Assembly (NCBI RefSeq): GCF_003600895.1
Contig: NZ_QYRP01000002.1
Span: 1,922,001 to 1,986,000, forward strand
Direction: 5' to 3'
Length of the DNA stretch: 64,000 bases
Source: Nocardioides cavernaquae
GTDB taxonomy: Bacteria > Actinomycetota > Actinomycetes > Propionibacteriales > Nocardioidaceae
A model generated the notes under the pieces. The model did not search any database. It saw nothing but the letters and a program-made list of their open reading frames with translations, and was not told the origin of the DNA. The translations under genes and the position numbers were made by a program. Positions 8,688 through 18,370 of the stretch are shown piece after piece (position 1 is the first letter of the stretch; each line of letters opens with the position of its first letter).

Positions 8688-10994
8688 ATGAAGAAGACCC
8701 CGATCGAGGATCCTGCCGATCATCTCGTCGTCACTCCGCCGAAGAAGTGGGCCGCCGGCGTGCCTGCCGTCCGTCACGCGATGGAGTACTCCTTCGAGCA
8801 GACCACCGTGAAGCGCACGATGCTCACCCTGCTGAACCTCAACCAGGTCAAGGGATTCGACTGCCCCGGTTGCGCGTGGCCGGAGCCTGACCACCGCCAC
8901 AAGAACGAGTACTGCGAGAACGGCGCCAAGCACATCAACGACGAGGCGACCTCGCGGCGGGTGACGCGGGAGTTCTTCGCGAAGCACTCGATCGAGGAGC
9001 TCGACGGAATGTCGGACCTCTGGCTCAACCAGCAGGGCCGTCTCACGGAGCCCATGGTCAAGCGCCCCGGTGCCACGCACTACCAGCCGATCGCCTGGCA
9101 GGACGCGTTCTCGCTGATGGCCAGCGAGCTCAACGGGCTGGACTCTCCGGACGAGGCGATGTTCTACGTCTCCGGCCGGCTCAACAACGAGGCCGCCTTC
9201 CTGCTCCAGCTCTTCTCCCGGGCCTACGGCACCAACAACCTGCCGGACTGCTCGAACATGTGCCACGAGTCCAGCGGCTCGGCGCTCGCGGAGACGCTCG
9301 GCATCGGCAAGGGCAGCGTCCAGCTCGAGGACATCTACAACGCCGACCTGATCTTCGTCGTCGGCCAGAACCCCGGCACGAACCACCCGCGCATGCTCTC
9401 TGCCCTCGAGCACACCAAGAAGAACGGTGGCCAGGTGGTCGCGGTCAACACGTTGCCCGAGGCCGGCCTGTTCCGGTTCAAGAACCCGCAGAAGGCCAGC
9501 GGCGTCGTCGGCAAGGGCACCTTCATCGCCGACCAGTTCGTGCACATTCGCCCGGGTGGCGACCTGGCCCTCTTCAAGATGCTGAACCGCCTGATCCTCG
9601 AGTCCGACGCCGGCAGCCTCCAGGGCGGCGGCACGGGCGAGATCGACCGCGACTACATCGCGCAGCACACCGCCGGGTTCGAGGAGTTCGAGGCACAGGC
9701 CCGGGACATCACCTGGGAGCAGACGCTCGAGGCGACGGGCCTGACCCGCAACGACATCGAGGCCATCCACGAGAAGGTGCTGGCCAGCAAGTCCGTCATC
9801 GTCTGCTGGGCGATGGGCCTGACGCAGCAGAAGCACGGTGTCCCCACCATCCGTGAGGTCGTCAACTTCCTGATGCTGCGCGGCAACATCGGCAAGCCCA
9901 ATGCCGGCGTCTGCCCGGTGCGCGGCCACTCCAACGTGCAGGGCGACCGCACGATGGGTGTCTGGGAGCAGATGTCGGACGAGTTCCTCGACGATCTCGG
10001 CAAGGAGTTCGGTTTCGATCCGCCGCGCAAGCACGGCCTCGACGCTGTTGCGGGCGTCCGGGCCATGCGCGACCGCAAGGCCAAGGTCTTCATCGGTGTC
10101 GCGGGCAACTTCGCCCGCGCCATGTCCGACAGTGACGTGACGGCGGCCGCGTTGCGCAACTGCAGCCTGACCGTCCAGGTCTCCACGAAGCTCAACCGGT
10201 CCCACACGATCACCGGTGAGACTGCCCTGATCCTGCCGACCCTGGGTCGCAGCGACCGCGACATCCAGGCCGCCGGCGAGCAGTACATCACCGTCGAGGA
10301 CTCGATGAGCGCCGTGCACCGCTCGCACGGCAAGCTGCCGCCCGCCTCGGAGCACCTGCTCAGCGAGGTCGCGATCATCTCCCGCCTCGCCCAGCTCACC
10401 CTCGGTGACGAGCCAGCCATCCCGTGGGTCGACTTCGAGGCAAACTACGACACCATCCGGGACCGGATCTCGCGGGTCATCCCCGGCTTCGAGAACTTCA
10501 ACGAGCGGATCAAGCACCCCGGTGGCTTCACCCTGCCCAACCCGGTCAACGAGGGCGTCTACCCGACGCCCAACGGCAAGGCCAACTTCAGCCTCAACGA
10601 GCTGGAGTGGCTGGAGACGCCGCCGGGTCACCTGATCCTGCAGTCGCTGCGCTCGCACGACCAGTGGAACACCATCCCCTACGCGATGGACGACCGCTAT
10701 CGCGGCATCCACAACGCGCGCCACATCGTGATGGTCAGCCCGGAGGACATCGCCGAGCTCGGTTTCCAGGACGGCGAGCAGGTCGACATCGTCAGCGTCT
10801 GGAGCGACGGCGTCGAGCGTCGTGCCCCTGGGTTCACGCTGGTGGGCTACCCGGCGAGCCGGGGCTCCGCCGCGGCCTACTACCCGGAGACGAACGTCCT
10901 GGTGCCGCTCGACAGCGTCGCCGACATCAGCAACACCCCGACCTCCAAGGGCGTGCTGGTCCGCTTCGAGCGGGCAGCCGCCGCCGTGGGCTGA
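8688..10994 (+). CDS. FdhF/YdeP-family molybdopterin oxidoreductase
   Basis: This 768-residue protein belongs to the formate-dehydrogenase-alpha-like oxidoreductases typified by E. coli YdeP. Near the N-terminus, FDCPGCAWPEP gives a CxxC pair and SNMCHESSG (about residue 190) marks the cofactor region; LNRSHTITGETALILPTLGRS and the C-terminal molydopterin-dinucleotide-binding domain follow. It lacks the extra ferredoxin domains seen in FdsA at 13.4-16.2 kb. In other bacteria the family is linked to acid stress or formate, but the substrate is not established. It heads an operon with an MFS transporter (1 bp gap) and fdhD, which sulfurates the cofactor of formate dehydrogenases. Confidence 0.88.
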   Translation: MKKTPIEDPADHLVVTPPKKWAAGVPAVRHAMEYSFEQTTVKRTMLTLLNLNQVKGFDCPGCAWPEPDHRHKNEYCENGAKHINDEATSRRVTREFFAKHSIEELDGMSDLWLNQQGRLTEPMVKRPGATHYQPIAWQDAFSLMASELNGLDSPDEAMFYVSGRLNNEAAFLLQLFSRAYGTNNLPDCSNMCHESSGSALAETLGIGKGSVQLEDIYNADLIFVVGQNPGTNHPRMLSALEHTKKNGGQVVAVNTLPEAGLFRFKNPQKASGVVGKGTFIADQFVHIRPGGDLALFKMLNRLILESDAGSLQGGGTGEIDRDYIAQHTAGFEEFEAQARDITWEQTLEATGLTRNDIEAIHEKVLASKSVIVCWAMGLTQQKHGVPTIREVVNFLMLRGNIGKPNAGVCPVRGHSNVQGDRTMGVWEQMSDEFLDDLGKEFGFDPPRKHGLDAVAGVRAMRDRKAKVFIGVAGNFARAMSDSDVTAAALRNCSLTVQVSTKLNRSHTITGETALILPTLGRSDRDIQAAGEQYITVEDSMSAVHRSHGKLPPASEHLLSEVAIISRLAQLTLGDEPAIPWVDFEANYDTIRDRISRVIPGFENFNERIKHPGGFTLPNPVNEGVYPTPNGKANFSLNELEWLETPPGHLILQSLRSHDQWNTIPYAMDDRYRGIHNARHIVMVSPEDIAELGFQDGEQVDIVSVWSDGVERRAPGFTLVGYPASRGSAAAYYPETNVLVPLDSVADISNTPTSKGVLVRFERAAAAVG

Positions 10995-10995
10995 G

Positions 10996-12264
10996 GTGGC
11001 CAGCACCTCCCGCAGCTGGGTCCCGGTCGCTGGCGCCCTTGTCGTGGGCGGCTGGGGCGCCAACCAGTTCACCCCGCTCTCGGTGGTCTACCGGGTCGAT
11101 GAGGGCTGGGGCCAGCTCCCGGTCATCACGATGTTCACGATCTACCTGCTCGGGCTGGTGCCCGCGCTCCTCGTGGGGTGCCGGCTGGCTGACCGCTTCG
11201 GGAGGCGTCGGGTGGTGCGCCTGGCTCTGGTGCTCCAGGTCGCTTCCAGTGTGGGCCTGGCCGGCGCCGCCTGGTCGGAGTACGCCGTCTACGGCAGCCG
11301 CATGGCGACCGGCGTCGCGACGGGCCTGATCGTCTCGGCCGCGGGTGCCTGGCTCCAGGAGCTGTCCTCGGACGTCACTCCCGGCCAGGGTGCCCGTCGT
11401 GCGGTGTATGCCACCGGCGCAGGCTTCGCGTTCGGACCAGTCGCTGCAGGAGCGATGGCGGAATGGCTTCCCCTCCCGCTGGTCCTGCCCTGCTTCGTGC
11501 ATGCTGCCTGCGCTGCGCTGGCCCTGCTGGCCGCGGCACGTGTCCCCGAGACCGCGCCGGCCTGGACTGCACCGTCCTCGACCGGTCCGGCGGCTGCCGG
11601 CGCACCGGGGGTCCGGCGCACCGCACTCATGCACCCGCGTTTCCTCGGGCTCGTCCTGCCCGCGAGCCCCGCCATCTTCGCGGCCGTCACCGTCTCCTAC
11701 GTCGTGCTCCCTCCGCTCGTCCACGACCAGGTGCGTGACATCGCGCCACTGTTCAGCGGTCTCATCGCCGCCGTCACGCTCAGCGTGGGCCTCGCGATCC
11801 AGCCCCTGGCCGCGCGCATCGATCGCCCCGGCAGCAGTCGCGCAACGCTGACCGCGATGGCGACCGTTGTCGTCGGGCTGCTCGCGGGTGCCCTGGCCGT
11901 GGACCAGAGGTCGCCCGCGCTCGTCGTCCTCGCCGCCGCCCTGCTCGGTGCGGGCTACGGCCTGACCCTCGAGTCCGGGCTGACCGAGATCAACCGGATC
12001 ACGCCGCCGTCCGCGCTGCCCACTGTCTCCGCGCTCTTCCAGGGCGTCGCCCACAGCGGCTTCCTCGCGCCACTGCTGCTCGCGATCATGGCCGGCTCCG
12101 CGTCGTACCCGGAGCTGCTGGCGGGCCTCGCCCTCATCGGGCTGGTGCTGTTGATCGCCGCGGCACTGTGGGACCACCACCACGTCGAGGACCACACTGA
12201 TCACCGTCTGCCCGGACTGACCGGCGCCGACGTCCCGAAGGGAGCCGAACCATGGGCCGAGTGA
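10996..12264 (+). CDS. MFS transporter between the YdeP-like gene and fdhD
   Basis: The 422-residue protein has about 12 hydrophobic segments and the MFS loop signature [12 protein letters not shown] between segments 2 and 3. The GTG at 10996 follows the upstream stop by 1 bp, and its last 13 bases overlap the fdhD start, so all three genes are probably translated together. Substrate is unknown. Context suggests transport of a small anion or an oxidoreductase substrate. It is clearly distinct from the oxalate/formate-type MFS at 18.6-19.9 kb. The C-terminus is short and acidic ([16 protein letters not shown], possibly metal-binding). Confidence 0.8.
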   Translation: MASTSRSWVPVAGALVVGGWGANQFTPLSVVYRVDEGWGQLPVITMFTIYLLGLVPALLVGCRLADRFGRRRVVRLALVLQVASSVGLAGAAWSEYAVYGSRMATGVATGLIVSAAGAWLQELSSDVTPGQGARRAVYATGAGFAFGPVAAGAMAEWLPLPLVLPCFVHAACAALALLAAARVPETAPAWTAPSSTGPAAAGAPGVRRTALMHPRFLGLVLPASPAIFAAVTVSYVVLPPLVHDQVRDIAPLFSGLIAAVTLSVGLAIQPLAARIDRPGSSRATLTAMATVVVGLLAGALAVDQRSPALVVLAAALLGAGYGLTLESGLTEINRITPPSALPTVSALFQGVAHSGFLAPLLLAIMAGSASYPELLAGLALIGLVLLIAAALWDHHHVEDHTDHRLPGLTGADVPKGAEPWAE

Positions 12265-13079
12265 CCGTACGACGTCGCGTGCTGCGTTATCGGGATGGCG
12301 TCGTCGACCACCGCCCCGATGCCCTCGCGGCGGAGGAGCCGATGGAGATCCGGGTCAACGGGCGGCCGCTGACCGTCACGATGCGCACCCCGGGCAGCGA
12401 CTTCGACCTGGCGGTGGGCTTCCTCGTCAGCGAGGGTGTGGTGCACCGGGCGAGCGACGTCATCGCCGTGCGCTACTGCGCGGGTGCGACTGCTGACGGC
12501 AGCAACACCTACAACGTCGTGGACGTCCAGCTGGCCGGCAACGTGCCGCCGCCGGACGCCTCGCTGGAGCGCAACTTCTACACGACCTCGTCGTGCGGGC
12601 TGTGTGGCAAGGCATCTCTGGAGGCCGTCCGCACCGTGTCGGCCTGGTCCGTCGAGGACGACCCGCTGCGGGTGAGCCCCGACGTGGTCGTCTCGCTGCC
12701 CGATCGCCTGCGTGCTGCCCAGAAGGTCTTCGACAGCACCGGTGGCCTGCACGCGGCCGGGCTGTTCTCGTCCGCCGGGGAGCTGCTGACGCTGCGCGAG
12801 GACGTCGGCCGCCACAACGCGGTGGACAAGGTGGTCGGCGACGGCGTGCTCAACGGCCGTCTGCCCTTGCGCGACAGCATCCTGATGGTGAGCGGTCGCG
12901 CGTCGTTCGAGCTCGTGCAGAAGGCCGTCATGGCCGGCATCCCGATGCTGGCCGCGGTCTCCGCGCCGTCGTCGCTGGCCGTCGACCTGGCCGAGGACAA
13001 CGGGTTGACCCTGGTCGGCTTCCTGCGGGGCAACTCGATGAACGTCTACACCGGAGCCGAGCGCCTCGACCTCGCCTGA
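12252..13079 (+). CDS. fdhD: FdhD, sulfur carrier for formate dehydrogenase cofactor
   Basis: FdhD passes sulfur from a cysteine desulfurase to the Mo-bis-MGD cofactor, without which formate dehydrogenases are inactive. The 275-residue protein has the diagnostic CGLCGK (functional CxxC) near residue 115, preceded by RNFYTTSS, and later [15 protein letters not shown] and the [12 protein letters not shown] block. The ATG at 12252 overlaps the end of the MFS gene. It can serve both molybdenum enzymes here, the YdeP-like protein in its own operon and FdsA on the opposite strand. Confidence 0.96.
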   Translation: MGRVTVRRRVLRYRDGVVDHRPDALAAEEPMEIRVNGRPLTVTMRTPGSDFDLAVGFLVSEGVVHRASDVIAVRYCAGATADGSNTYNVVDVQLAGNVPPPDASLERNFYTTSSCGLCGKASLEAVRTVSAWSVEDDPLRVSPDVVVSLPDRLRAAQKVFDSTGGLHAAGLFSSAGELLTLREDVGRHNAVDKVVGDGVLNGRLPLRDSILMVSGRASFELVQKAVMAGIPMLAAVSAPSSLAVDLAEDNGLTLVGFLRGNSMNVYTGAERLDLA

Positions 13080-13102
13080 GATCACCATCGGGGTGGGTTG
13101 TG

Positions 13103-13144
13103 ACCCGGACGCCGCTGTGCGGTGGGAGGGAGCGGCGCCCGGGT
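13103..13144. terminator. Bidirectional terminator between fdhD and fdsD
   Basis: ACCCGG then CGCCGCT (13103-13116) pair with AGCGGCG then CCGGGT (13131-13144), with a single-base mismatch inside the stem. It sits between convergent fdhD and fdsD, 24 bp after the fdhD stop and just before the end of fdsD. Confidence 0.65.
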
Positions 13145-13147
13145 GGC

Positions 13148-13360
13148 TCAGTGCGCGACCAGCAGCGCGTCCGCCCGGGCGACCACGGGGTCGCAGTCGG
13201 CACCCGCCGCGGTGACCAGGTCGTGCAGTTGCACGCGCATCCGCGGGTCCCAGAACGTCCGGATGTGACCAGCCACGGTCCGCGCCGCCACGTCCTCGGG
13301 GACGTGGCGGAACTGCGCGGCGATCTCGGTCGCCAGCCGCAGCGTCGGAGGAGTGCTCAT
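13148..13360 (-). CDS. fdsD: Formate dehydrogenase delta subunit (FdsD-like)
   Basis: A 70-residue protein related to the small delta subunit found with soluble NAD-dependent formate dehydrogenases. Family features seen are the LATEIAAQFRHVP helix, HIRTFWDPRMRVQL and a short helical tail. Its ATG overlaps the fdsA stop (ATGA), so it is the last gene of fdsG-fdsB-fdsA-fdsD. The subunit is thought to help assemble or stabilise the complex. No metal-binding residues are evident. Confidence 0.88.
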   Translation of the reverse strand: MSTPPTLRLATEIAAQFRHVPEDVAARTVAGHIRTFWDPRMRVQLHDLVTAAGADCDPVVARADALLVAH

Positions 13361-16185
13361 CGGGCGCCCCCGGCAGTGCTGTCCACGGTGCGGCCTGCGC
13401 CGGCGAGCTGCTGCTCCTGGCCGTGGGCACCGACCGACACCTGCACCGCCGTGACCTTGTACTCCGGGCAGTTGGTCGCCCAGTCGGAGTTGTCGGTCGT
13501 GACCACGTTGGCACCGCTCAGCGGGTAGTGGAAAGTCGTGTAGACGACCCCCGCCGGCATGCGGTCGGACAGGACCGCGCGCAGCAGGGTCTCACCGGTG
13601 CGGCTGGTGATGGTCACCTCGTCGCCGTCGACGATGCCGCGGTCCTCGGCGTCGTGCGGGTGGATCTCGAGGGTGTCCTCGGCGTGCCACATGACGTTGG
13701 GAGTACGCCGCGTCTGGGCGCCCACGTTGTACTGGCTCAAGATGCGGCCCGTCGTGAGGATCAGCGGGTACTTCCGGGTGGAGCGCTCGGTCGTCGGCAC
13801 GAACGTGGTCACCATGAACCGGCCCTTGCCGCGGGTGAACTCGTCGGTGTGCATGATCGGCGTGCCCGGGTCGGCCTCGTCGACGCACGGCCACTGGATG
13901 CTGCCGAGCCGGTCCAGCTTCTCGAACGAGACCCCGTGGAAGGTCGGCGTGAGCACCGCGATCTCGTCCATGATCTGGCTCGGGTCGTCGTAGCTCATGT
14001 CGTAGCCCATGGCCGTCGCGATCTCGCACGGGATCTGCCACTCGTGCTTGCCGGTCGCGGGCGCCATCACCGGACGCACGCGGTTGATCCGGCGCTCGGC
14101 GTTGGTGAACGTGCCGTCCTTCTCGAGGAACGACGTGCCGGGCAGGAACACGTGCGCGAGTGCTGCCGTCTCGTTCAGGAACAGGTCCTGGACGACGAGC
14201 AGGTCGAGCGACTTCAGCGACGCGTAGACGTGGCTGGTGTTGGGGTCGGACTGGGCGATGTCCTCGCCCTGCACGTAGAGGCCGCGGAAGGACCCGTCGA
14301 GTGCGGAGTCGAACATGTTGGGGATCCGCAGGCCGGGGGTCGGGGCGATCGGGCTGCGCCAGAGGTTCTCGAAGACCTCGCGGACCGCGTCGTCGGAGAC
14401 GTGGCGGTAGCCGGGCAGCTCGTGCGGGAACGAGCCCATGTCGCAGGAGCCCTGCACATTGTTCTGACCACGCAGCGGGTTGACGCCCACGCCGTCACGA
14501 CCGATGTTGCCGGTCGCCATGGCCAGGTTGGCCATGCCCATGACCATCGTGGAGCCCTGGCTGTGCTCGGTGACACCGAGGCCGTAGTAGATCGCGCCGT
14601 TGCCCGCGTTGGCGTAGAGCCGGGCCGCAGCGCGGACGTCGGCGGCAGGGACGCCCGTGATCGGCTCCGCTGCCTCCGGGCTCTGCTCGGGGCGGGCAAC
14701 GAACGCCGCCCACTCGTCGTACTCCTCGCAGCGGTTGTCGATGAACTCCTGGTCCACCAGGCCCTCGGTGACGATGACGTGCGCCATCGCGTTGACCATG
14801 GCGACGTTGGAGCCGGGCGCGAGGGGCAGGTGGTAGTCCGCCTCCACGTGCGGGGAGCGGACCAGGTCGATGCGGCGGGGATCGATGACGATCAGGTTGG
14901 CGCCCTCGCGCAGCCGGCGCTTCATCCGGGAGGCGAAGACGGGGTGGCCGTCGGTCGGGTTGGCGCCGATCACGACGATCACGTCGGCCTTGGCCACCGA
15001 GCGGAAGTCCTGCGTGCCCGCGGACTCACCGAAGGTCTGCTTCAGGCCGTAGCCCGTCGGGGAGTGGCAGACGCGGGCGCAGGTGTCGACGTTGTTGTTG
15101 CCGAACGCGGCGCGCACCATCTTCTGGACCGTGTAGACCTCCTCGTTCGTGGTGCGCGAGGAGGTGATGCCGCCGATGGCGCCGACGCCGTACTTGTCCT
15201 GGATGGCGCGCATCTTCCTTGCCACGTAGGCGATCGCGGTCTCCCAGTCGACGACCTGCCAGTCGTCGGTGATGCTCTCGCGGATCATCGGGTTGAGCTG
15301 GCGGTCCTTGTGGGTGGCGTAGCCGAAGGCGAAGCGGCCCTTGACGCACGCGTGGCCCTCGTTGGCGCCGCCGTCCTCGTCCGGGACCATCCGGATCAGC
15401 TGGTCGCCACGGAGCTCTGCCTTGAAGGAGCAGCCGACGCCGCAGTAGGCGCAGGTGGTCTTGACCGAGCGGGTCGGCATGCCGAGCTCGACGACCGCCT
15501 TCTCCTGCAGGGTCGAGGTCGGGCAGGCCTGCACGCAGGCGCCACACGAGACGCACTCGGACTCGAGGAAGCTCTCGCCGGCACCGGCGGAGACCTGGGA
15601 GTCGAAGCCGCGGCCCTCGATGGTGAGCGCGAAGGTGCCCTGGATGTCGCTGCACGCACGCACGCAGCGCGAGCAGGAGATGCACTTCGAGGGATCGAAG
15701 TCGAAGTACGGGTTGCTGGTGTCCTTCTCCAGGTCGAGGTGGTTCGCGCCCTCGTAGCCGTAGCGGACCTGGCGCAGGCCCACGACACCGGCCATGTCCT
15801 GCAGCTCGCAGTCGCCGTTGGCCGGACAGGTCAGGCAGTCGAGCGGGTGGTCGGAGATGTAGAGCTCCATGACGCCCTGGCGGAGCTTCTCCAGCTTGGG
15901 GCTCTGGGTCTTCACCTGCATGCCTTCGGCACACGGCGTCGTACAGGAAGCAGGGGTGCCGCGACGGCCGTCGATCTCGACGACGCAGAGCCGGCACGAG
16001 CCGAACGCGTCGAGGCTGTCGGTCGCGCAGAGCTTGGGGATGTCGAGGCCGGCGAGCGCTGCCGCTCGCATGACCGAGGTGCCTTCAGGTACGTCGATGG
16101 GGACACCGTCGATCTGGACGGTGACGGCCGGTGCGCCCTCGGGCGGGGCAGGGGTGCCGAGGTCGTGGCTCTTGAGCAGTGTCAT
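13357..16185 (-). CDS. fdsA: NAD-dependent formate dehydrogenase alpha subunit (FdsA-type)
   Basis: The catalytic subunit oxidises formate to CO2 at a Mo-bis-MGD centre. It has 942 residues. The N-terminal 2Fe-2S ferredoxin domain (about 15-90) is followed by the HPLDCLTCPANGDCELQD cluster motif, two 4Fe-4S sites in CISCSRCVRAC and CVSCGACVQACP, then TCAYCGVGC and the molybdopterin domains. The active site reads RVCHSPTGYG, so Mo is held by cysteine and no selenocysteine is needed. AAGGAGG precedes the ATG. It shares ATGA overlaps with fdsB upstream and fdsD downstream. Electrons pass to NAD through FdsB and FdsG. Confidence 0.96.
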   Translation of the reverse strand: MTLLKSHDLGTPAPPEGAPAVTVQIDGVPIDVPEGTSVMRAAALAGLDIPKLCATDSLDAFGSCRLCVVEIDGRRGTPASCTTPCAEGMQVKTQSPKLEKLRQGVMELYISDHPLDCLTCPANGDCELQDMAGVVGLRQVRYGYEGANHLDLEKDTSNPYFDFDPSKCISCSRCVRACSDIQGTFALTIEGRGFDSQVSAGAGESFLESECVSCGACVQACPTSTLQEKAVVELGMPTRSVKTTCAYCGVGCSFKAELRGDQLIRMVPDEDGGANEGHACVKGRFAFGYATHKDRQLNPMIRESITDDWQVVDWETAIAYVARKMRAIQDKYGVGAIGGITSSRTTNEEVYTVQKMVRAAFGNNNVDTCARVCHSPTGYGLKQTFGESAGTQDFRSVAKADVIVVIGANPTDGHPVFASRMKRRLREGANLIVIDPRRIDLVRSPHVEADYHLPLAPGSNVAMVNAMAHVIVTEGLVDQEFIDNRCEEYDEWAAFVARPEQSPEAAEPITGVPAADVRAAARLYANAGNGAIYYGLGVTEHSQGSTMVMGMANLAMATGNIGRDGVGVNPLRGQNNVQGSCDMGSFPHELPGYRHVSDDAVREVFENLWRSPIAPTPGLRIPNMFDSALDGSFRGLYVQGEDIAQSDPNTSHVYASLKSLDLLVVQDLFLNETAALAHVFLPGTSFLEKDGTFTNAERRINRVRPVMAPATGKHEWQIPCEIATAMGYDMSYDDPSQIMDEIAVLTPTFHGVSFEKLDRLGSIQWPCVDEADPGTPIMHTDEFTRGKGRFMVTTFVPTTERSTRKYPLILTTGRILSQYNVGAQTRRTPNVMWHAEDTLEIHPHDAEDRGIVDGDEVTITSRTGETLLRAVLSDRMPAGVVYTTFHYPLSGANVVTTDNSDWATNCPEYKVTAVQVSVGAHGQEQQLAGAGRTVDSTAGGAR

Positions 16186-17798
16186 CGTGCCGCCTCCTTG
16201 CGGTCGTGGACGCCCGGGGTGAAGTCCTCGGGGAAGTGCAGGAGCGCGCTGCGCACGGGGTTGGGGGTGAGCCCGCCCATCGCGCACAGCGACCCGTCGG
16301 TCATGAGTTCGCAGAGATCGTTGAGCAGCGCGAGGTTGCCGTCGGGGTCAACGCCGCCGACGATCTTGTCGATGGTCTCGACGCCGCGGATCGAGCCGAC
16401 GCGGCACGGCGTGCACTTGCCGCACGACTCCTCGGCGCAGAACTCCATCGCGAAGCGCGCCATGTGGGCCATGTCGACGGTGTCGTCGAAGACGGTGATG
16501 CCGCCGTGGCCGAGCATCGCGTCTGCTGCGGCGAACGCCTCGTAGTCGGTGGGGATGTCGAGCTTGTCGGCGGGGATGTACTGACCCAGCGGGCCGCCGA
16601 CCTGGACGGCCCGGAGCGGGCGACCCGTGCGGGTGCCGCCTCCGTACTCGTGGACGAGCTTCTCCAGCGAGATGCCGAACGCCGTCTCGAAGGCACCGCC
16701 GCGGGCGATGTTGCCGGCGAGCTGGAAGACCTGGGTGCCGCGCGAGCGGTCGACACCGAGCTCGGCGTACTTCGTGCCGCCTTCGGCGAGGATCGTGGGC
16801 ACGCTGACCAGCGTGAGCACGTTGTTGACGACCGTCGGCTTGCCGAACAGGCCGGTGATCGCGGGGATCGGCGGCTTGGCGCGCACCATGCCGCGCTTGC
16901 CCTCGAGGCTCTCGAGCATCGAGGTCTCCTCGCCGCAGATGTAGGCGCCCGCGCCGATGCGCAGGTGGATGTCGAAGGTGTATCCGGAGCCGAGCACGTC
17001 GGCGCCCAGCCAGCCGGCTGCCCGCGCAGCGTCGATCGCCTCCTTGAGGGCATGAGCCGCGTCGGGGTACTCCGAGCGCAGGTAGATGTAGCCCTCGCTG
17101 GCCCCGACCGCGTAGCCCGCGATCGTCATGCCCTCCAGCAGCGCGAACGGGTCGCCCTCCATGACCATGCGGTCGGCGAACGTGCCGCTGTCGCCCTCGT
17201 CGGCGTTGCAGCAGACGAACTTGAGCTCGCCCGGGGTGTCGGCAACCGTCTTCCACTTGATGCCGGCGGGGAAGCCGGCGCCACCGCGGCCGCGCAGGCC
17301 GGAGTCGGTGACCTCGGCGACGACCTGCTGCGGGTCGAGGGAGAGAGCGTGGCGGAGGCCGGCCAGGCCGCCGTGCGCCTCGTAGTCAGTCGTTGAAACC
17401 GGGTCGGTCACGCCGACGCGGGCCAGGCAGATGCGCTGCTGGTCGCGCATCCAGGGCAGGTCCTCGACCAGCCCCAGGTACGACGGGTGGTCCCGGGCGG
17501 TCGTGTGGCCGCCCGCGCCGTCGAGCACGCCGTCGAGCATGCCGGCTGCGACCAGGCCGTCGACGTCAGCGGGGGAGACCGGGCCGTAGCCGACCCGTCC
17601 GGCAGGGGTCTCGACCTCGACGAGCGGCTCGAGCCAGAGCATGCCGCGGGTGCCGGTGCGGACCACGTGCAGGTCGACTCCCGCGGCCGCGGCGGCCAGG
17701 ACGAGGGCGTCGGCGACCTCGTTGGCGCCGACGGAGGTGGCGGCGGAGTCGCGGGAGACGTAGACCCGGGTGATCGGGCTGGTGCTTGAGGTGGTCAT
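16182..17798 (-). CDS. fdsB: Formate dehydrogenase beta subunit, NADH:FMN module (NuoF-like)
   Basis: The 538-residue diaphorase subunit carries FMN, the NAD site and a 4Fe-4S cluster. An N-terminal thioredoxin-like part (about 1-110) precedes the NuoF core, which shows the glycine-rich GLRGRGGAGFPAG, the NADEGDSGTF segment and YICGEETSMLESLEGKRG. The cluster motif is ESCGKCTPCRVG with a fourth cysteine in GSLCAMGG. It overlaps fdsG and fdsA by ATGA on both sides. With FdsG it forms the unit that reduces NAD with electrons from FdsA. Confidence 0.96.
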   Translation of the reverse strand: MTTSSTSPITRVYVSRDSAATSVGANEVADALVLAAAAAGVDLHVVRTGTRGMLWLEPLVEVETPAGRVGYGPVSPADVDGLVAAGMLDGVLDGAGGHTTARDHPSYLGLVEDLPWMRDQQRICLARVGVTDPVSTTDYEAHGGLAGLRHALSLDPQQVVAEVTDSGLRGRGGAGFPAGIKWKTVADTPGELKFVCCNADEGDSGTFADRMVMEGDPFALLEGMTIAGYAVGASEGYIYLRSEYPDAAHALKEAIDAARAAGWLGADVLGSGYTFDIHLRIGAGAYICGEETSMLESLEGKRGMVRAKPPIPAITGLFGKPTVVNNVLTLVSVPTILAEGGTKYAELGVDRSRGTQVFQLAGNIARGGAFETAFGISLEKLVHEYGGGTRTGRPLRAVQVGGPLGQYIPADKLDIPTDYEAFAAADAMLGHGGITVFDDTVDMAHMARFAMEFCAEESCGKCTPCRVGSIRGVETIDKIVGGVDPDGNLALLNDLCELMTDGSLCAMGGLTPNPVRSALLHFPEDFTPGVHDRKEAAR

Positions 17799-18286
17799 CG
17801 TGACTTCTCCTTGAGCAGCTCGGCGATGGTGTCGCGGTCGAGGCGACCGTGCACGCGACCGTCGATCCGGCCCGTGGGGCCCAGGGCGCAGTTGCCGAAG
17901 CAGAAGACCTGGTCGAGGGTGATCGCGCCGTTCGAGGTGGTCGATCCGGTCTTGCAGCCGAGCTCCTGCTCGAGCTCGGCGACCAGCGCCTCGGCACCGA
18001 CCGCCTGGCAGGCCTCGGCCCGGCACAGCTCGATGGAGTGCCGGCCGACCGGCTCGGAGCGGAAGTCCTTGTAGAACGTGATGACTCCGTGCACGTCCGC
18101 GCGGGAGAGGTTCAGCTCCCGCGCGATGAGGGGGACCGCATCCGGGGGGACGAAGCCGATCCGTTCCTGGATCTCGTGAAGGATGACCAGGAGAGGTCCG
18201 CGCTCGGCGCGATGGGCATCGACAGCGCTGCGGACCAGGTCTGAGAGGTCGCCTGCGTTGCCGGCCGTGCCAGTGGTGATCGTCAT
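17795..18286 (-). CDS. fdsG: Formate dehydrogenase gamma subunit (NuoE-like 2Fe-2S)
   Basis: A 163-residue thioredoxin-like ferredoxin of the NuoE family. Four cysteines that bind the 2Fe-2S cluster are visible in ELCRAEAC and VFCFGNC. The helical N-terminal domain contains LLVILHEIQERIGFVPPDAV, typical of NuoE/FdsG. The ATG at 18286 gives a standard length; an upstream in-frame start would reach into the intergenic hairpin. First gene of the fdsGBAD set; the transporter genes lie just upstream on the same strand. Confidence 0.95.
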   Translation of the reverse strand: MTITTGTAGNAGDLSDLVRSAVDAHRAERGPLLVILHEIQERIGFVPPDAVPLIARELNLSRADVHGVITFYKDFRSEPVGRHSIELCRAEACQAVGAEALVAELEQELGCKTGSTTSNGAITLDQVFCFGNCALGPTGRIDGRVHGRLDRDTIAELLKEKSR

Positions 18287-18317
18287 CGGGTTTCTCCGCT
18301 CGTCGGAGGGGATGGTG

Positions 18318-18351
18318 GGTGTCCACACGGTTCAAGGGCCGTGGGGACACC
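18318..18351 (-). terminator. Hairpin between the OFA transporter genes and fdsG
   Basis: GGTGTCCACACGG (18318-18330) pairs with CCGTGGGGACACC (18339-18351) with one mismatch and an 8-nt loop. It lies 19 bp after the small transporter ORF and 31 bp before the fdsG start. It could terminate or attenuate read-through from the transporter genes into fdsGBAD, or protect the downstream mRNA end. Confidence 0.5.
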
Positions 18352-18370
18352 CCGTTCAGCTGCTGGCAGG

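Noticed and set aside
8670..11072. 800-codon open frame antisense to the YdeP-like gene
   Set aside because: It mirrors a real gene with clear motifs on the plus strand. Long antisense frames are normal in high-GC DNA, and no domain is seen in it.
13357..16185. Selenocysteine-containing formate dehydrogenase
   Set aside because: The active-site codon is a cysteine (RVCHSPT), and there is no in-frame TGA.
13423..16545. 1040-codon open frame antisense to fdsA
   Set aside because: The minus strand encodes a full formate dehydrogenase alpha subunit with all clusters; the antisense frame has no recognisable protein features.
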